From NCBI RefSeq assembly GCF_000178455.1, contig NZ_ADNU01000043.1, positions 1-64,000 on the forward strand: DNA of 64,000 nt, in the 5' to 3' direction. The position numbers were made by a program, and so were the translations under genes. This DNA comes from Brevibacterium mcbrellneri ATCC 49030. GTDB taxonomy: Bacteria > Actinomycetota > Actinomycetes > Actinomycetales > Brevibacteriaceae. Shown here in pieces: positions 14,378 through 24,498 of the stretch; the first letter of the stretch is position 1; the number at the start of each line of letters is the position of its first letter. Below the pieces are notes generated by a model, which searched no databases, was not told the DNA's origin, and saw nothing but the letters and a program-made list of their open reading frames with translations.

Positions 14378-17300
14378 CACTGTCCCCTGCCGTGTGGCCT
14401 GACCAATCGATATTGGCAACCGTACTCAACTGCCTCGTGGGGTTATCAATCTCAGTCACTGCTCCCACATACGGTTCGATCGTCTGTAAGAGCTTCTGCG
14501 GGGTTGCCAACACCAAATGAAAACCAAACTCGACAAAAATATCCAGAGCCATCCGCGTGTACCTGGTATCTGCTTTGTCGAACGCTTCGTCCAAGATCAC
14601 GGTGCCGTACAGGGGCACATCGTCGTCACGCTGTGCGAGCTGGTACCGCAACGCGGCCGCCAAGCAGAACACAACCAACTTTTGCTGCTGGCCACCTGAC
14701 ATGGCTGCCCCAGAGTCGTACGTTGCTCTCACCGTGCCGTGTTCGTCGACCTCATCGGCCAGGAACTTCACATGCGTTCGCGTATCCAAACACTGATTCC
14801 GCCACGCCTTGTCAACGTGCTCACCAGAGTCAAACCGCCGCATGATTTCTGCCAACACCGCGTACTTGCTTTCTGCGGTCTGCATATCTTGGTCATCCCA
14901 ACTACCGTCCACGATCGTGCGGAGTTGCCCCATGAAGTCTTCAACAACAGCGCTCCGTTGGGTTTTCACGCGCAAGTGCAAAAATCGGGCCTCATCGAAC
15001 GGTTTCCGCGCCAGGGCCGAATTAATGGGCACCACCCGGTCCCTGATTTCGTTGGGCGCGGACATGATTTCGTTCAGCAGCTCGCCCACCAAGTCCTGCG
15101 AACGCTCCTGCAACAACTTCCTAAACCGAGTCTCATACGTAGGCAGCCCGTTCGTGAGGATTTCGTCCAGAATCCGCAAGAACCCGGCCCGGTCTTCCAC
15201 CCCAGGCATCAAATCGCTGGCAACCGCTTCCCACCGTTCTTTAAATTCGGTCGTCAGTTGCGTCACTTGATGCGAAGCCCGGTCAGCAGCATCCCGCGCT
15301 GTGTCTTTTTCTTTCTGTAGCGCTGTGGACACACGTTGACCCACCTCGTGAATGTTGTCCAAGCGGATGGCCCGCTTTTCACGTCGCAGCCGCTCTTCTA
15401 ACCGCGTAGCCGTGTCTTCTGGCACGTCTTCGAGTTCGCCTGCCGCAATCCGCGCTTTGATCTCACCGGCTTTCTCTTCGCACACTGCCAGGTCGCGTTC
15501 GGCCATGCGCACCTCGTGCCTCGTGTCCTCCGTGGCGCTCCTTGCGGCGTCGTAGGCCGCCTTCGCTTTCTGCTCTGCTTGCACTGCCCGGCTGAGAGTC
15601 GCGTCTCCCGAGGTGAGAGTCCGCAAACGCTGTTCAATCGAGTCGACTTTCTTCTGACTTGAAACAGTGTCGTATTCCGCCCATGACCCGTCAAGGATGC
15701 TTTCAAGGCGACCTCGCCGAATATTGCGTTCCTGTTCTTGCCGGGTTGCCGCGTCCACAACCTCTTGGGCTGCGTTGAATTCCTCCTGTGCTTCTTTCAA
15801 ACGGTCTGCGAGCGCAGAGAGTTTACCTGCACGGTCGCCCAGCACCCAGTGGCTACGGTCGTTGATGCCCCGGCGGTCATCTTTTTCGTAGCGCGTAGCC
15901 GAGGTTTTCATCTGCCCGCGGATCGTAACTGCCCGCGAGTGGTCCCCCAGATCGTCGGGAGTTTCTACACACACGTAGTTGTAGCGCACGGAAAGCGCCC
16001 ACGAAACCCACGCGCCTACTGCTGAGTCTGCTATTTCGATGCGGTTGATGAGCGAGTCGCGGTGAAGCACCGGCTGCGGTCGTTCAATGCCGTCAGCAAC
16101 TTCTTCGTAGACGAGTCGGCCACGTATTTCGTTGTTATCTACCCACTCGCGCACCGCTGGGAGATACTGGCTCCGCACCAGCATCGTGAGCGCAAACGGA
16201 CGTAGAACCCGCTCAATCGCGCCCGTCCATTCTTTGAAGTGTGGTTTCACTTCAATGAGTTCCGCTGCGAACGGCATCGATTCGGCGGGAATCCCGATAC
16301 GTGTTGCAATGGCTTGGCGCACACGTTGCAAGTTGTCTGGAACTGTTGAACCGGACTGCCGGAGCGTGCGTATCTGGGCCTCGATTTCACGAACGTCACG
16401 CCTCGCTTTCGCAAGCCGGTCATTGTCTTCGTAAGACGCGCCTACCGACTGCTCTTGAGACTTGGTTTCGGCAGCAATTTCCGTGTGGAGTTCAGCAAAC
16501 TCGTCTGCGGTCTGTGGCATGCGCATGATCCCAACCGACTGCAGTTGCGCTTCGAACCGACGTCGCCGGTTTTCAGTTGCACTGTGATCGTTCCTGGCGC
16601 CGTCCAGTGTGGCCTGCAGGACTTCAACTTCTGCACCACCGCTTTGTCTAACAACCCGTGTAGCCGTGTCAAGTTCTGACTCCGCCCTACCTTCTTCCGC
16701 GCGATTCTCTTCGAGTTGCGCTCGTTTCTGCGCGAGCGTACGCCGTAAGTGCTGTTGCTGCTCGTTGAGCATCGCAAGTTCGCGCCGCTTTAAGAACGGG
16801 CTGAGTAAGTCGTTCAGAGTGTTGAGGTCAACATGTTTGGCCCAGCAGGTGTCGTACTCTTCCGAGGCGGTGCGCAGTTTGAGGAGAAGATCTCGCTGTT
16901 TCCGCAGTTCGACAACGTGCGCGTGAGCGTCCCGCAGGTCACCAAATTGCTGAACGGCAGTGTCAGCGATTTCGAACGTGTCCGGCACAGGCAGCATGAA
17001 ATCGCGGAACAGCCGGTCAAGGTTGTCGAGGCTTTTTGCTGATTGTGTCCTGTGGAGGAGTTGCAGGGCAGATTCGTTTTCGATCCCGAACGCACGGCGT
17101 AACCGGGCATAAAACTTCGTGTGTGTGCCATTGGACGTGACGATAGCGGCGGGATGATCGGCTTTGAGTTTTTTGGTCTCCAACCCACCCGCGGCGTACT
17201 TTTGCAGGTCAATCAGGTCAAGCTCAGTCTCCTCAAGGACGCAAATATCGCCGAGGTCGCGCGCACTGACGCTGGACCCTTTGAGGAAGAAAAGGCGGGC

Positions 17301-17687
17301 GAGGCTCAGGGTCTTGCCCTCACCGTCGTGAAAGCGCAACACGATTCCGCTCCACGTAGAACTGGGTCGCAAATATTTACTCACAACCCGGTCTTGGTCG
17401 TCATCCGTGACTCTGGTCCACGCACCTCGGACGTAGCTGACCAAACTGCGTTGATCGGAACGCGAGGTTGACCCCTGTGCTGCCAAGTTAAATCGCAACC
17501 ACTTGTCCGGGGTGAGCACACACGCGATCGCATCCAACAGGGACGACTTACCCGACCCAGACGGGCCGGTGATCAGGTGACCTTTGCGCGCAATATTGAC
17601 AATGGAGATCTGCTTGTCGAACGTTCCCCAATTGGCCAGCTGCACTTGAGCCAGGCGCCACTGTCTGGGTTCCGCGTGCTCACTCAC
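14364..17687 (-). CDS. jetC: Wadjet subunit JetC (SMC-like ATPase, MukB/SbcC-like)
   Basis: 1107 residues from the GTG at 17687. Walker A GPSGSGKSS is at residues 41-49. Long coiled coils (for example RRTLAQKRAQLEENRAEEGR) flank a central hinge-like globule. The C-terminal head carries the ABC signature MSGGQQQK and Walker B TVILDEAFDKAD. This is the COG4913-type SMC that, with JetA and JetB, extrudes DNA loops and detects small circular plasmids. Its start overlaps the jetB stop by 4 bp (GTGA). Confidence 0.95.
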   Translation of the reverse strand: MSEHAEPRQWRLAQVQLANWGTFDKQISIVNIARKGHLITGPSGSGKSSLLDAIACVLTPDKWLRFNLAAQGSTSRSDQRSLVSYVRGAWTRVTDDDQDRVVSKYLRPSSTWSGIVLRFHDGEGKTLSLARLFFLKGSSVSARDLGDICVLEETELDLIDLQKYAAGGLETKKLKADHPAAIVTSNGTHTKFYARLRRAFGIENESALQLLHRTQSAKSLDNLDRLFRDFMLPVPDTFEIADTAVQQFGDLRDAHAHVVELRKQRDLLLKLRTASEEYDTCWAKHVDLNTLNDLLSPFLKRRELAMLNEQQQHLRRTLAQKRAQLEENRAEEGRAESELDTATRVVRQSGGAEVEVLQATLDGARNDHSATENRRRRFEAQLQSVGIMRMPQTADEFAELHTEIAAETKSQEQSVGASYEDNDRLAKARRDVREIEAQIRTLRQSGSTVPDNLQRVRQAIATRIGIPAESMPFAAELIEVKPHFKEWTGAIERVLRPFALTMLVRSQYLPAVREWVDNNEIRGRLVYEEVADGIERPQPVLHRDSLINRIEIADSAVGAWVSWALSVRYNYVCVETPDDLGDHSRAVTIRGQMKTSATRYEKDDRRGINDRSHWVLGDRAGKLSALADRLKEAQEEFNAAQEVVDAATRQEQERNIRRGRLESILDGSWAEYDTVSSQKKVDSIEQRLRTLTSGDATLSRAVQAEQKAKAAYDAARSATEDTRHEVRMAERDLAVCEEKAGEIKARIAAGELEDVPEDTATRLEERLRREKRAIRLDNIHEVGQRVSTALQKEKDTARDAADRASHQVTQLTTEFKERWEAVASDLMPGVEDRAGFLRILDEILTNGLPTYETRFRKLLQERSQDLVGELLNEIMSAPNEIRDRVVPINSALARKPFDEARFLHLRVKTQRSAVVEDFMGQLRTIVDGSWDDQDMQTAESKYAVLAEIMRRFDSGEHVDKAWRNQCLDTRTHVKFLADEVDEHGTVRATYDSGAAMSGGQQQKLVVFCLAAALRYQLAQRDDDVPLYGTVILDEAFDKADTRYTRMALDIFVEFGFHLVLATPQKLLQTIEPYVGAVTEIDNPTRQLSTVANIDWSGHTAGDSDARS

Positions 17688-18304
17688 TGTGCCTCACCTT
17701 GCTTTTTTGACTTTTGATTTTCACGAGCGATTCGTTCATACGTCTCAGTGAGTTCCTTCACCCGGTCCTCATCAACGAGGAAACGCACGATCGGTGAAAT
17801 CTCATAGCGGTCCTCACTCGCCTTGTGCAACACGCGCACAGTGTTGATCATCCGCCTCCACGAAGCGTTCAAGTTTCGCTGAAAGGTTGTTTCGTCACCT
17901 GTCCGGAACACTGAAAGCTGTTCGTAGATCTCACTCTGATCAACGATCACACGGCGAACACCTTGCGCGGCCAGCAACCGTTGGCGCAAAACTAAGAGCA
18001 TGGCAGTGTCAAGAAACTTGAGGTTTTCAGCTCGTAGTGCGACCGGAGCTTGGATCTCATTGGTCACAACCCGCCGGGTGAACGCAAACGAAGCACTGTG
18101 GTCTATGACAAGGTCCACGAACACATCGTTCAAACGCGACCTAATCAAACCTTCATCTGCAACTAAAGCCGCCCACAACTGAGGTTTCTGTTCCCCTGAA
18201 ACGTAGGGCCCCTTCAACAGTTCGAGAAGCACCCGGCGAGTGTCGAACGCCAGCTGTCCTTCGTCACCATTCCACAGACCACCGTCTACCGTGTCTTCAC
18301 TCAT
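17684..18304 (-). CDS. jetB: Wadjet subunit JetB (DUF4194, kleisin partner/KITE)
   Basis: 206 residues from the ATG at 18304, overlapping the jetA stop (ATGA). The DUF4194 pattern is visible: RRVLLELLKGPYVSG near the N-terminus, FVDLVIDHSASFAFTRRV, VLRQRLLAAQGVRRVIVDQSEIYEQLS, and a C-terminal YEISPIVRFLVDEDRVKELTE winged-helix end. JetB is the MukE-like KITE subunit bridging kleisin JetA and SMC JetC. The longer frame to 18376 lies inside jetA. Confidence 0.93.
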   Translation of the reverse strand: MSEDTVDGGLWNGDEGQLAFDTRRVLLELLKGPYVSGEQKPQLWAALVADEGLIRSRLNDVFVDLVIDHSASFAFTRRVVTNEIQAPVALRAENLKFLDTAMLLVLRQRLLAAQGVRRVIVDQSEIYEQLSVFRTGDETTFQRNLNASWRRMINTVRVLHKASEDRYEISPIVRFLVDEDRVKELTETYERIARENQKSKKQGEAQ

Positions 18305-19764
18305 GCACGGATCCTTTCGGTAAAGTGCCAACGCGCGACAGTGGCAGAGCGCGCCACGTCGTCCAATCCAACCCACTCCAGAGTGTCACTCTCACCTGGC
18401 ACAGACTCACCGTGGTTGACCGCCAAGGACACCAACCCCACCACGCTGGCAACCCCCTGGGTGGCCGGAAACTGGGATAACACCTCGGCGACGGTCACCG
18501 GTCTGCCTTCTTCCACAGCCGCATTGACGTTGCCAACGAGCTCAACGATATCGATTTCAGACTCACGGGCCAGCGCAACCAAAGCGCGGTAGTCGACCTC
18601 AGTAGCCTCAGCAACACCTAGTTCGTCGCCAATGATGTACTCGTCAGGGTCGTGAAGCTGAATCTCACCCACACTCGTCATGCGCACTGAAGGCAACTCA
18701 AGCGTGATGCCAATGTCCGCCGTTGGTTTGCACACATCCGTAATGCTGGCGGCCTGCGACATCGCCTCCCTAGTGAGAGCCAGAAGCACCCGGTCTGTTT
18801 GAAACTCACGCGAAAACACATAGTTGCGCAAGCCTCGCGTGAACTCCGACAGTGTTTGTTGAACGTCCCGCGCCCCAGTCTTCATGTGTCGCATGAGCAG
18901 ACGCAGAGCTTGCCGTTCATCGCGGTTAAGTTGTAGTGCGAAGTCCCGGTCCAAAATGCGCGAAATGTCTTCGTCAAAGGACGCGGCATGCTCCGGTTCC
19001 CGCAATAACGTAGCAAAGGCCGCGAACGTCCGGCCTTCATCGGATGACGCGATCAAGTCGACACCACGAAAAATCTCGTCAAGGACCCGCGACTGCGACT
19101 CGTCAGACTCCAGGATTGACACCCGCAACTCGTGATTGAGTTCCTCGAACCGCGCTCGCACTCGGGCAAAGTCACCCGGGAGCCCGGCTGCCTGTTGCAG
19201 AATATCGCTCACACGCTCACGCGCCATACGGTTATCCAGCATCGTCGTATCACCGTCGCCTCGGTGAATCAGCTCGATCTGCTGCTCGATGCGACGTTTC
19301 TCTGCCTCCAGCTGGCCGAGCCTGCGTGATTGGTCGGGGTCGGTCTCAAGGGCCAGGTTGTGGACGGCTTGCGAAAGGCTCACCAGCCGCGACTGCGTGG
19401 TGGTCTGGGGTGGGGTTCGCAGCTGGTCAAGAATGCGGATTGCGTCAAATCCGGCCGCGGACAGTTCGTAGATTTCACCCCGGACGGCTGTTGCGGGACG
19501 TCGCACCAGAATGCCTTTTCGGCGCCAGTCGTCACAGAATGCTTTTCCGCGCTTGTCACCTGTGTCAAAGTAATCGCGAAGCTCTTCAAGGTCCGCTTCA
19601 ATTCGTTCGTGCAGTTCGTCTGTGGGCATCACAGCCCCTGGTTTCCCGAGGTGGGCGCCCAGGATTGCCGCCATGATGGGTAGGTTGTCTGCCCGGAGCA
19701 TGCCCAATGCACTGTCGGACTCCATGAGGCGTTTAAACGCCAGGGCAGAGCTGAGCACACGCAT
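18301..19764 (-). CDS. jetA: Wadjet subunit JetA (DUF3375, kleisin)
   Basis: 487 residues starting MRVLSSALAFKRLMESDSALGMLRADNLPIMAAIL, the DUF3375 N-terminus. It continues ELRDYFDTGDKRGKAFCDDWRRKGIL (winged helix), a coiled coil around AEKRRIEQQIELIHRGD, and a C-terminal domain with IGDELGVAEA. JetA is the MukF-like kleisin that closes the JetC ring. It is the first gene of jetABCD. The intergenic region to the divergent pucR gene (19765-19867) must hold the operon promoter. Confidence 0.94.
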   Translation of the reverse strand: MRVLSSALAFKRLMESDSALGMLRADNLPIMAAILGAHLGKPGAVMPTDELHERIEADLEELRDYFDTGDKRGKAFCDDWRRKGILVRRPATAVRGEIYELSAAGFDAIRILDQLRTPPQTTTQSRLVSLSQAVHNLALETDPDQSRRLGQLEAEKRRIEQQIELIHRGDGDTTMLDNRMARERVSDILQQAAGLPGDFARVRARFEELNHELRVSILESDESQSRVLDEIFRGVDLIASSDEGRTFAAFATLLREPEHAASFDEDISRILDRDFALQLNRDERQALRLLMRHMKTGARDVQQTLSEFTRGLRNYVFSREFQTDRVLLALTREAMSQAASITDVCKPTADIGITLELPSVRMTSVGEIQLHDPDEYIIGDELGVAEATEVDYRALVALARESEIDIVELVGNVNAAVEEGRPVTVAEVLSQFPATQGVASVVGLVSLAVNHGESVPGESDTLEWVGLDDVARSATVARWHFTERIRA

Positions 19765-19867
19765 AGTGACAGTATGACAAATCAGGGACGGTCATGAGCC
19801 GGATTTCTAATGTCTTGACTGTTAGTTAGACACAGTCTCTTTTTCGTGACAATGACACAATCAGAGC

Positions 19868-21019
19868 ATGGTCACTTCTGCCATTCGTGAGCGGATCGCG
19901 CAACAGCTTCGCACGCACAAGGACACACTTCTTCCGGTCATCATTGACTACGTGCGTAAAGAGTGCCCGCTCTACATCGATGTCACGGACAGGGAGATAG
20001 AAGAGTCACTAGAACAAAACATCGAAATGTGCATCCGCGCAGGAGTGACCCGTACCGGAAACTCGGATTCGCACTTTCTCAACTGGGCGCAGATCTCACG
20101 ATCCCGCTTCGAAAAATCAGTGCCCATGGAAGAAATCTTCCAGACTTACCGCTTCAGCATTGAGCTCATCGTCGCGGAGTTAATCGTTCTGCTCAACGAC
20201 TCCGGGTGCACCGCAAGCGAACAGACATCTGCAATTACCAAGGTCTGGCAGTCGGCAAATGCGTACACGGTCAAACTTGCTCAGGTGTACAACCACCATC
20301 AGCACATGCAAGCCTCACAGGATCAAGCGCAAAAGGCGATACTTTTTGACGCAATCAAATCGGGGGCTCAGCTCGATCACCACGTGTGCCAGGCCGCCGA
20401 TTTCTTCCAGCTCAATGACCGGACTCCCTACAGTTACTTCATCGTGGCAATCCCAAAGGGCTCGACGCTACCGGCACATGAAGTCTTACGGACTCTTGAG
20501 TCTCGCCTCACCAATGGACGTGGAGTGTGCATGGCTACCGGCTCAACCATCGAAGGGTTCTCAACCGATGCCATCTCTTTTCCTCACACAAGCATCGCGA
20601 TTGGCCCACCACGAACCCTAAGCGAGCTCCACTACTCCTACAACGTGGCTCATCAGATCTCCCGCACGTCCGTGGGTCAAAAGCTGGGCACCCACTTCAT
20701 TTCGGATGTTGGCTGGCGCGTCGCTGTTCTCTCACACCCCGAGGTGCTCCTCCCCTACAAAGAGAAGTATGTAACTCCGCTGGAGCGCTCAGGCGCGGAC
20801 GTCTCGACACTTCTTACGTCACTTGAGGCTTATCTTGCCCACGATGCACATGCCACAGATGCCGCACGCATCCTGCACTGCCACCCAAACACACTCAGGT
20901 ATCGAATCACGCGCTTTGAGGAATTGACGTCATGCTCGGTCGATCACTCTGAAACCCGCGTTGAGCTCGCCTGGCTGTTCGAAGCGTTAAAAGTGCACGA
21001 ACTTCACCAGTTGTCATGA
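19868..21019 (+). CDS. PucR/CdaR-family transcriptional regulator
   Basis: 383 residues. The C-terminus has the PucR-type helix-turn-helix (YLAHDAHATDAARILHCHPNTLRYRITRFEEL). The middle has a GGDEF-like CdaR domain (SYFIVAIPKGS and SIAIGPPRTLSELHYSYNVA), and the N-terminal RsbRD-like helical domain precedes it. Such regulators act as metabolite-responsive activators. It lies 110 bp upstream of atoE-aacS in the same direction and diverges from the Wadjet operon, so control of short-chain fatty acid uptake is the likely role. Confidence 0.83.
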   Translation: MVTSAIRERIAQQLRTHKDTLLPVIIDYVRKECPLYIDVTDREIEESLEQNIEMCIRAGVTRTGNSDSHFLNWAQISRSRFEKSVPMEEIFQTYRFSIELIVAELIVLLNDSGCTASEQTSAITKVWQSANAYTVKLAQVYNHHQHMQASQDQAQKAILFDAIKSGAQLDHHVCQAADFFQLNDRTPYSYFIVAIPKGSTLPAHEVLRTLESRLTNGRGVCMATGSTIEGFSTDAISFPHTSIAIGPPRTLSELHYSYNVAHQISRTSVGQKLGTHFISDVGWRVAVLSHPEVLLPYKEKYVTPLERSGADVSTLLTSLEAYLAHDAHATDAARILHCHPNTLRYRITRFEELTSCSVDHSETRVELAWLFEALKVHELHQLS

Positions 21020-21030
21020 CACACAAACAC

Positions 21031-21070
21031 CGCCTGTAAGTTTTGTGCGTTGGGACAAGGTTTACAGGCG
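21031..21070. promoter_or_regulatory. Inverted repeat ahead of atoE
   Basis: CGCCTGTAA (21031-21039) and TTACAGGCG (21062-21070) form a perfect 9-bp inverted repeat with a 22-bp loop, 60 bp before the atoE start. It may be the PucR-type regulator's operator or a stem-loop terminating pucR transcripts; there is no adjoining T-run, which favours an operator. Confidence 0.45.
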
Positions 21071-21129
21071 AAGTGACTCCTAGCATTGAGACGACGTTGA
21101 TGTAGACGATCGATTGCAAAGGAGCAACC

Positions 21130-22451
21130 GTGAGAACCCTCTCGAGAAGCCTCAACATACTGGTTGAAAAACACTTACCAAGCGCGTTTCTTTTTGCGCT
21201 GATCCTGACAATTATTGCCGCAGCCATGGGCGTGTTTTTGGGTGGCGTCAGCGTCCCAGAGGTTGCCAACATGTGGTACGCCGGTTTCTGGAACTTCCTC
21301 GAGTTCGGTATGCAAATGGTGGTGGTTCTGGTCACCGGGTATGCCCTGGCCAAAGCGCCTTTAGTCAACCGGCTCCTGGCTAAGTTCGCCACCATCCCGA
21401 AAACCCAATTCGCCGCCCTAACAGTAGTGATGGTTGTCTCTGCGATTCTCGGAATCATCAGCTGGGGACTGGGCTTTGTGGGCGGAACCATCATCGCGAT
21501 CGAAGTAGCGAGCGCACACAGACAGCTGATTTCCGCCTCCTGGTCGCCTCGTCATACTCAGCGATCATCGCTACGCAGCCCATGTCTCTAGCGCTCACAG
21601 CGCCTCTTCTCGTGAACACGCCGGGCCACCCGCTCGAAGAGAAAATCGGCTTGATCCCGGTGACAGAAACAATCTTTAGCCCCACCATGCTACTGGTGTC
21701 GATTGTGGGTTTCCTTGGCATCTATGCGGGCTTCGCTTTTATGGCACCCAAGCCCAACGAGATCATTCCACTGAACGGAGACATCGCCGAACCACCTGCA
21801 GATCCAAAGCCTCAGACCGCAGCCGAAAAAATCGACAACAGCATCATCGTTAACACCATTGTTGTCGTATTCGGAATCCTCGCCATCAGCCTCTACTTCA
21901 TCGCCAACGGCTTCAACCTCGAACTCAACATCATGAACTTCATCTTCCTGGTGGTTGGAATTGGGTTGCATGGTAGCCCGGCAAAGTACGCGAAATGCAT
22001 CACTGACGGCATCCCTGCCGCTTCCGGAATTGTCCTCCAGTTCCCGTTCTATGCGGGCATCATCGGAATCATGGCTGGCTCTGGCCTCATCGTCATGATC
22101 GGTCAGTGGTTCGCTTCCATCTCCACCGAAGCGACGTTCCCACTTTTCACGTACATCGCCGCGATGATCGTCAACATCTTTGTTCCATCTGCCGGTGGCC
22201 AGTGGCAGGTGCAGGGGCCGGTCATGATTGAAGCGATCCAAAACATGAACATTAACCCTGCCACCATTGTGAACGCCGTTTCCGTTGGTGACATGACGAC
22301 CAACCTACTCCAGCCGTTCTTTGTGCTCCCCACCCTGGGTCTGGCAAAACTGGGCCTCAAAGACATTTGGGGATACTGCATGACCGCAATGCTCATTTTG
22401 ATGGTCATTTCCGGAACATTTTTCCTCCTCGTACCCGTTCTAGGATGGTGA
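21130..22451 (+). pseudogene. atoE: AtoE-type short-chain fatty acid transporter, frameshifted
   Basis: From the GTG at 21130 (AAGGAG seven bases upstream) the frame encodes transmembrane segments (FLFALILTIIAAAMGVFLGG, then MVVVLVTGYALAKAPL) as far as IIAIEVA. At about 21505-21517 coding jumps to the -1 frame, giving TADFRLLVASSYSAIIATQP and continuing to 22451 (LVPVLGW). Joined, the two parts make a full AtoE of about 440 residues with no other damage. A single missing base explains it. Whether this is a real mutation, a sequencing error or programmed frameshifting is open. A second start at 21582 would give only the C-terminal half. Confidence 0.85.
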
Positions 22452-24445
22452 TACACGTGACTGACAACACCCCGACCCAGTTCTGGTCCCCCACCCAAGA
22501 ATCCATTGACCGGAGCCAACTCGCGCGCTTCACACGGTTTCTCAACGATTCATACGACACCGCTTTCGACCTCGGCGACTACCAGGCACTGCACACGTGG
22601 TCTGTTGAGCACAGCGACCGCTTTTGGTCAGCTGTATGGGAATACTTCGACGTTCGCGGGCAACGCTCCGAAACACCAGTGACGCAAACCGTAAGTGACA
22701 CAGAAACCACGTGGTTTAGTGGCTCACAGATCAACTACGCTGAGAACATTCTGCGCTGGACCCACGAACGCCCGGATTCTCCCGCACTCATTGGTCTCCA
22801 CGAAACAGCGCAACGCGAAGAGATCAGTTGGAAAGAACTCGCAGGCCAAGTAGGTGCGCTCGCACAGCATTTCCGCTCCCGAGGTGTCCGCCCAGGTGAC
22901 GTTGTTTGCGCAGTTTTGCCGAATACCCCCCAAACGGTCGTTGCTCTCCTAGCCACCGCATCCGTTGGAGCGATCTGGACCGTGGTCAATACAGACTTTG
23001 GTACCCACGGAGTCAAAGAACGCTTTGAACAACTCCAGCCAAAAGTACTCCTCACAACCGACAGTGTTCACTTCGGAGGCAAGGTCGTTGACAAAACACC
23101 GCAGCTCCCCGAACTTCTCGAAGCACTACCCACTGTTGAACATCACGTGCTCGTCGACACAGACGTAGACAGTGACGAAACATTGCCAGCAGCCTCTGCC
23201 CGTTTAAGCGACATCCTCGCGTCACCCCAAGAACCGGATTTCACCCGAGTGGAGTTCAATTCGCCCTTGTGGGTTCTCTATTCTTCTGGAACAACGGGTA
23301 AGCCCAAGGGAATCGTGCACTCTCACGGCGGTGTCGTGCTTGAGTCACTCAAAGCGAACGCGCTTCAATACGATGTCCGCACCGGCGACCGTACACACTT
23401 TGCGGCTTCAACCACGTGGGTCATCTGGAACATGATGATCGCGACACTCTTCGTGGGAGCGACCGTCGTCACCTACGACGGCTCCCCTGCCCACCCAGAT
23501 GCTCTTCAACATCTGAAGATTGTGTCAGAGGAACAGGTTGCCTTCTTTGGCACGGGTGCCGCCGTTTTAACCATGGGAGAAAAGTCTGGCCTGTCTCATG
23601 CCCACAACTGGGACTTCTCACATCTGCGATTCGTACTCTCAAGCGGTTCGGCACTCCCGCCTACAACATGGAAATGGCTCCGGAAACAGATCGGAACGGA
23701 CTTTCATCTGGGTTCCGACTCCGGTGGCACCGACATCGCTACCGGCATCATTGGTTCAAACCCGTGGGATAAACAAAACGTCGGGGAACTTCAGGGCCCC
23801 TACCTGGGTGTTGACGCGCGATCCATTGGGCCTGACCAGGAAACCGTCACTGATGAAGTTGGCGAACTCATTATTGCCAACCGGATTCCGAGTATGCCCA
23901 TCTACCTGTGGGGCGACACCGACCGGTCCCGCTACACCGAAACCTACTTCTCTACCTACAAAGGAATTTGGCGCCAAGGAGACTGGGTAACAAACACCTC
24001 AGCGGGAGGGTGGATTGTGCACGGCCGCTCAGACTCGACCATCAACCGAGGTGGAGTGCGCATGGGGTCTGCCGATATCTGCCGGGTTGTCGACGAAGTC
24101 GACGGAGTCACGTCTTCCATGGTCATTGGCGCAGAACTCAAAAACGGCGGCTACTACATGCCCCTGTTCGTTGTTACAACGCGTGATGAGGCTGAACACG
24201 ACGAGTTAGAAAAAGAGATTGTGGCTGCGATCCGGCAAAAGGTGTCTCCGCGGTATGTGCCCGATGCCGTCATCTTCGCACCTGATGTGCCCCTCACGCG
24301 GACCGGCAAGCTCATGGAGGTTCCGGTTAAGCGCCTGTTCCAAGGGGCCTCGCCCGACTCGCTGAACCGCACGGCCAGTCAGAATCCCGAGGTGCTCGAC
24401 TGGTATTCGGAGCAGGCCACCAAGTTCGCACAATCGGAGGACTGA
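22445..24445 (+). CDS. aacS: Acetoacetyl-CoA synthetase
   Basis: About 660 residues. The ATG at 22445 overlaps the atoE stop; GTGs at 22448 and 22457 (MTDNTPTQFW) are alternatives. It is an ANL-superfamily adenylate-forming enzyme converting acetoacetate, ATP and CoA to acetoacetyl-CoA. Seen: an N-terminal ACAS_N region, the P-loop YSSGTTGKPKGIVHSHGG, GSDSGGTDIATG, the adenylate motif GIWRQGDW, HGRSDSTINRGGVRMG (A8 hinge), and the acetylation lysine in RTGKLMEVPVK. Together with atoE it forms an acetoacetate/short-chain fatty acid uptake and activation operon. Confidence 0.93.
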   Translation: MVIHVTDNTPTQFWSPTQESIDRSQLARFTRFLNDSYDTAFDLGDYQALHTWSVEHSDRFWSAVWEYFDVRGQRSETPVTQTVSDTETTWFSGSQINYAENILRWTHERPDSPALIGLHETAQREEISWKELAGQVGALAQHFRSRGVRPGDVVCAVLPNTPQTVVALLATASVGAIWTVVNTDFGTHGVKERFEQLQPKVLLTTDSVHFGGKVVDKTPQLPELLEALPTVEHHVLVDTDVDSDETLPAASARLSDILASPQEPDFTRVEFNSPLWVLYSSGTTGKPKGIVHSHGGVVLESLKANALQYDVRTGDRTHFAASTTWVIWNMMIATLFVGATVVTYDGSPAHPDALQHLKIVSEEQVAFFGTGAAVLTMGEKSGLSHAHNWDFSHLRFVLSSGSALPPTTWKWLRKQIGTDFHLGSDSGGTDIATGIIGSNPWDKQNVGELQGPYLGVDARSIGPDQETVTDEVGELIIANRIPSMPIYLWGDTDRSRYTETYFSTYKGIWRQGDWVTNTSAGGWIVHGRSDSTINRGGVRMGSADICRVVDEVDGVTSSMVIGAELKNGGYYMPLFVVTTRDEAEHDELEKEIVAAIRQKVSPRYVPDAVIFAPDVPLTRTGKLMEVPVKRLFQGASPDSLNRTASQNPEVLDWYSEQATKFAQSED

Positions 24446-24498
24446 CGTCCAGACTGGAAATCAAAAACTGTGTCAGTGCCTCATGGCACAGTGAGAAC

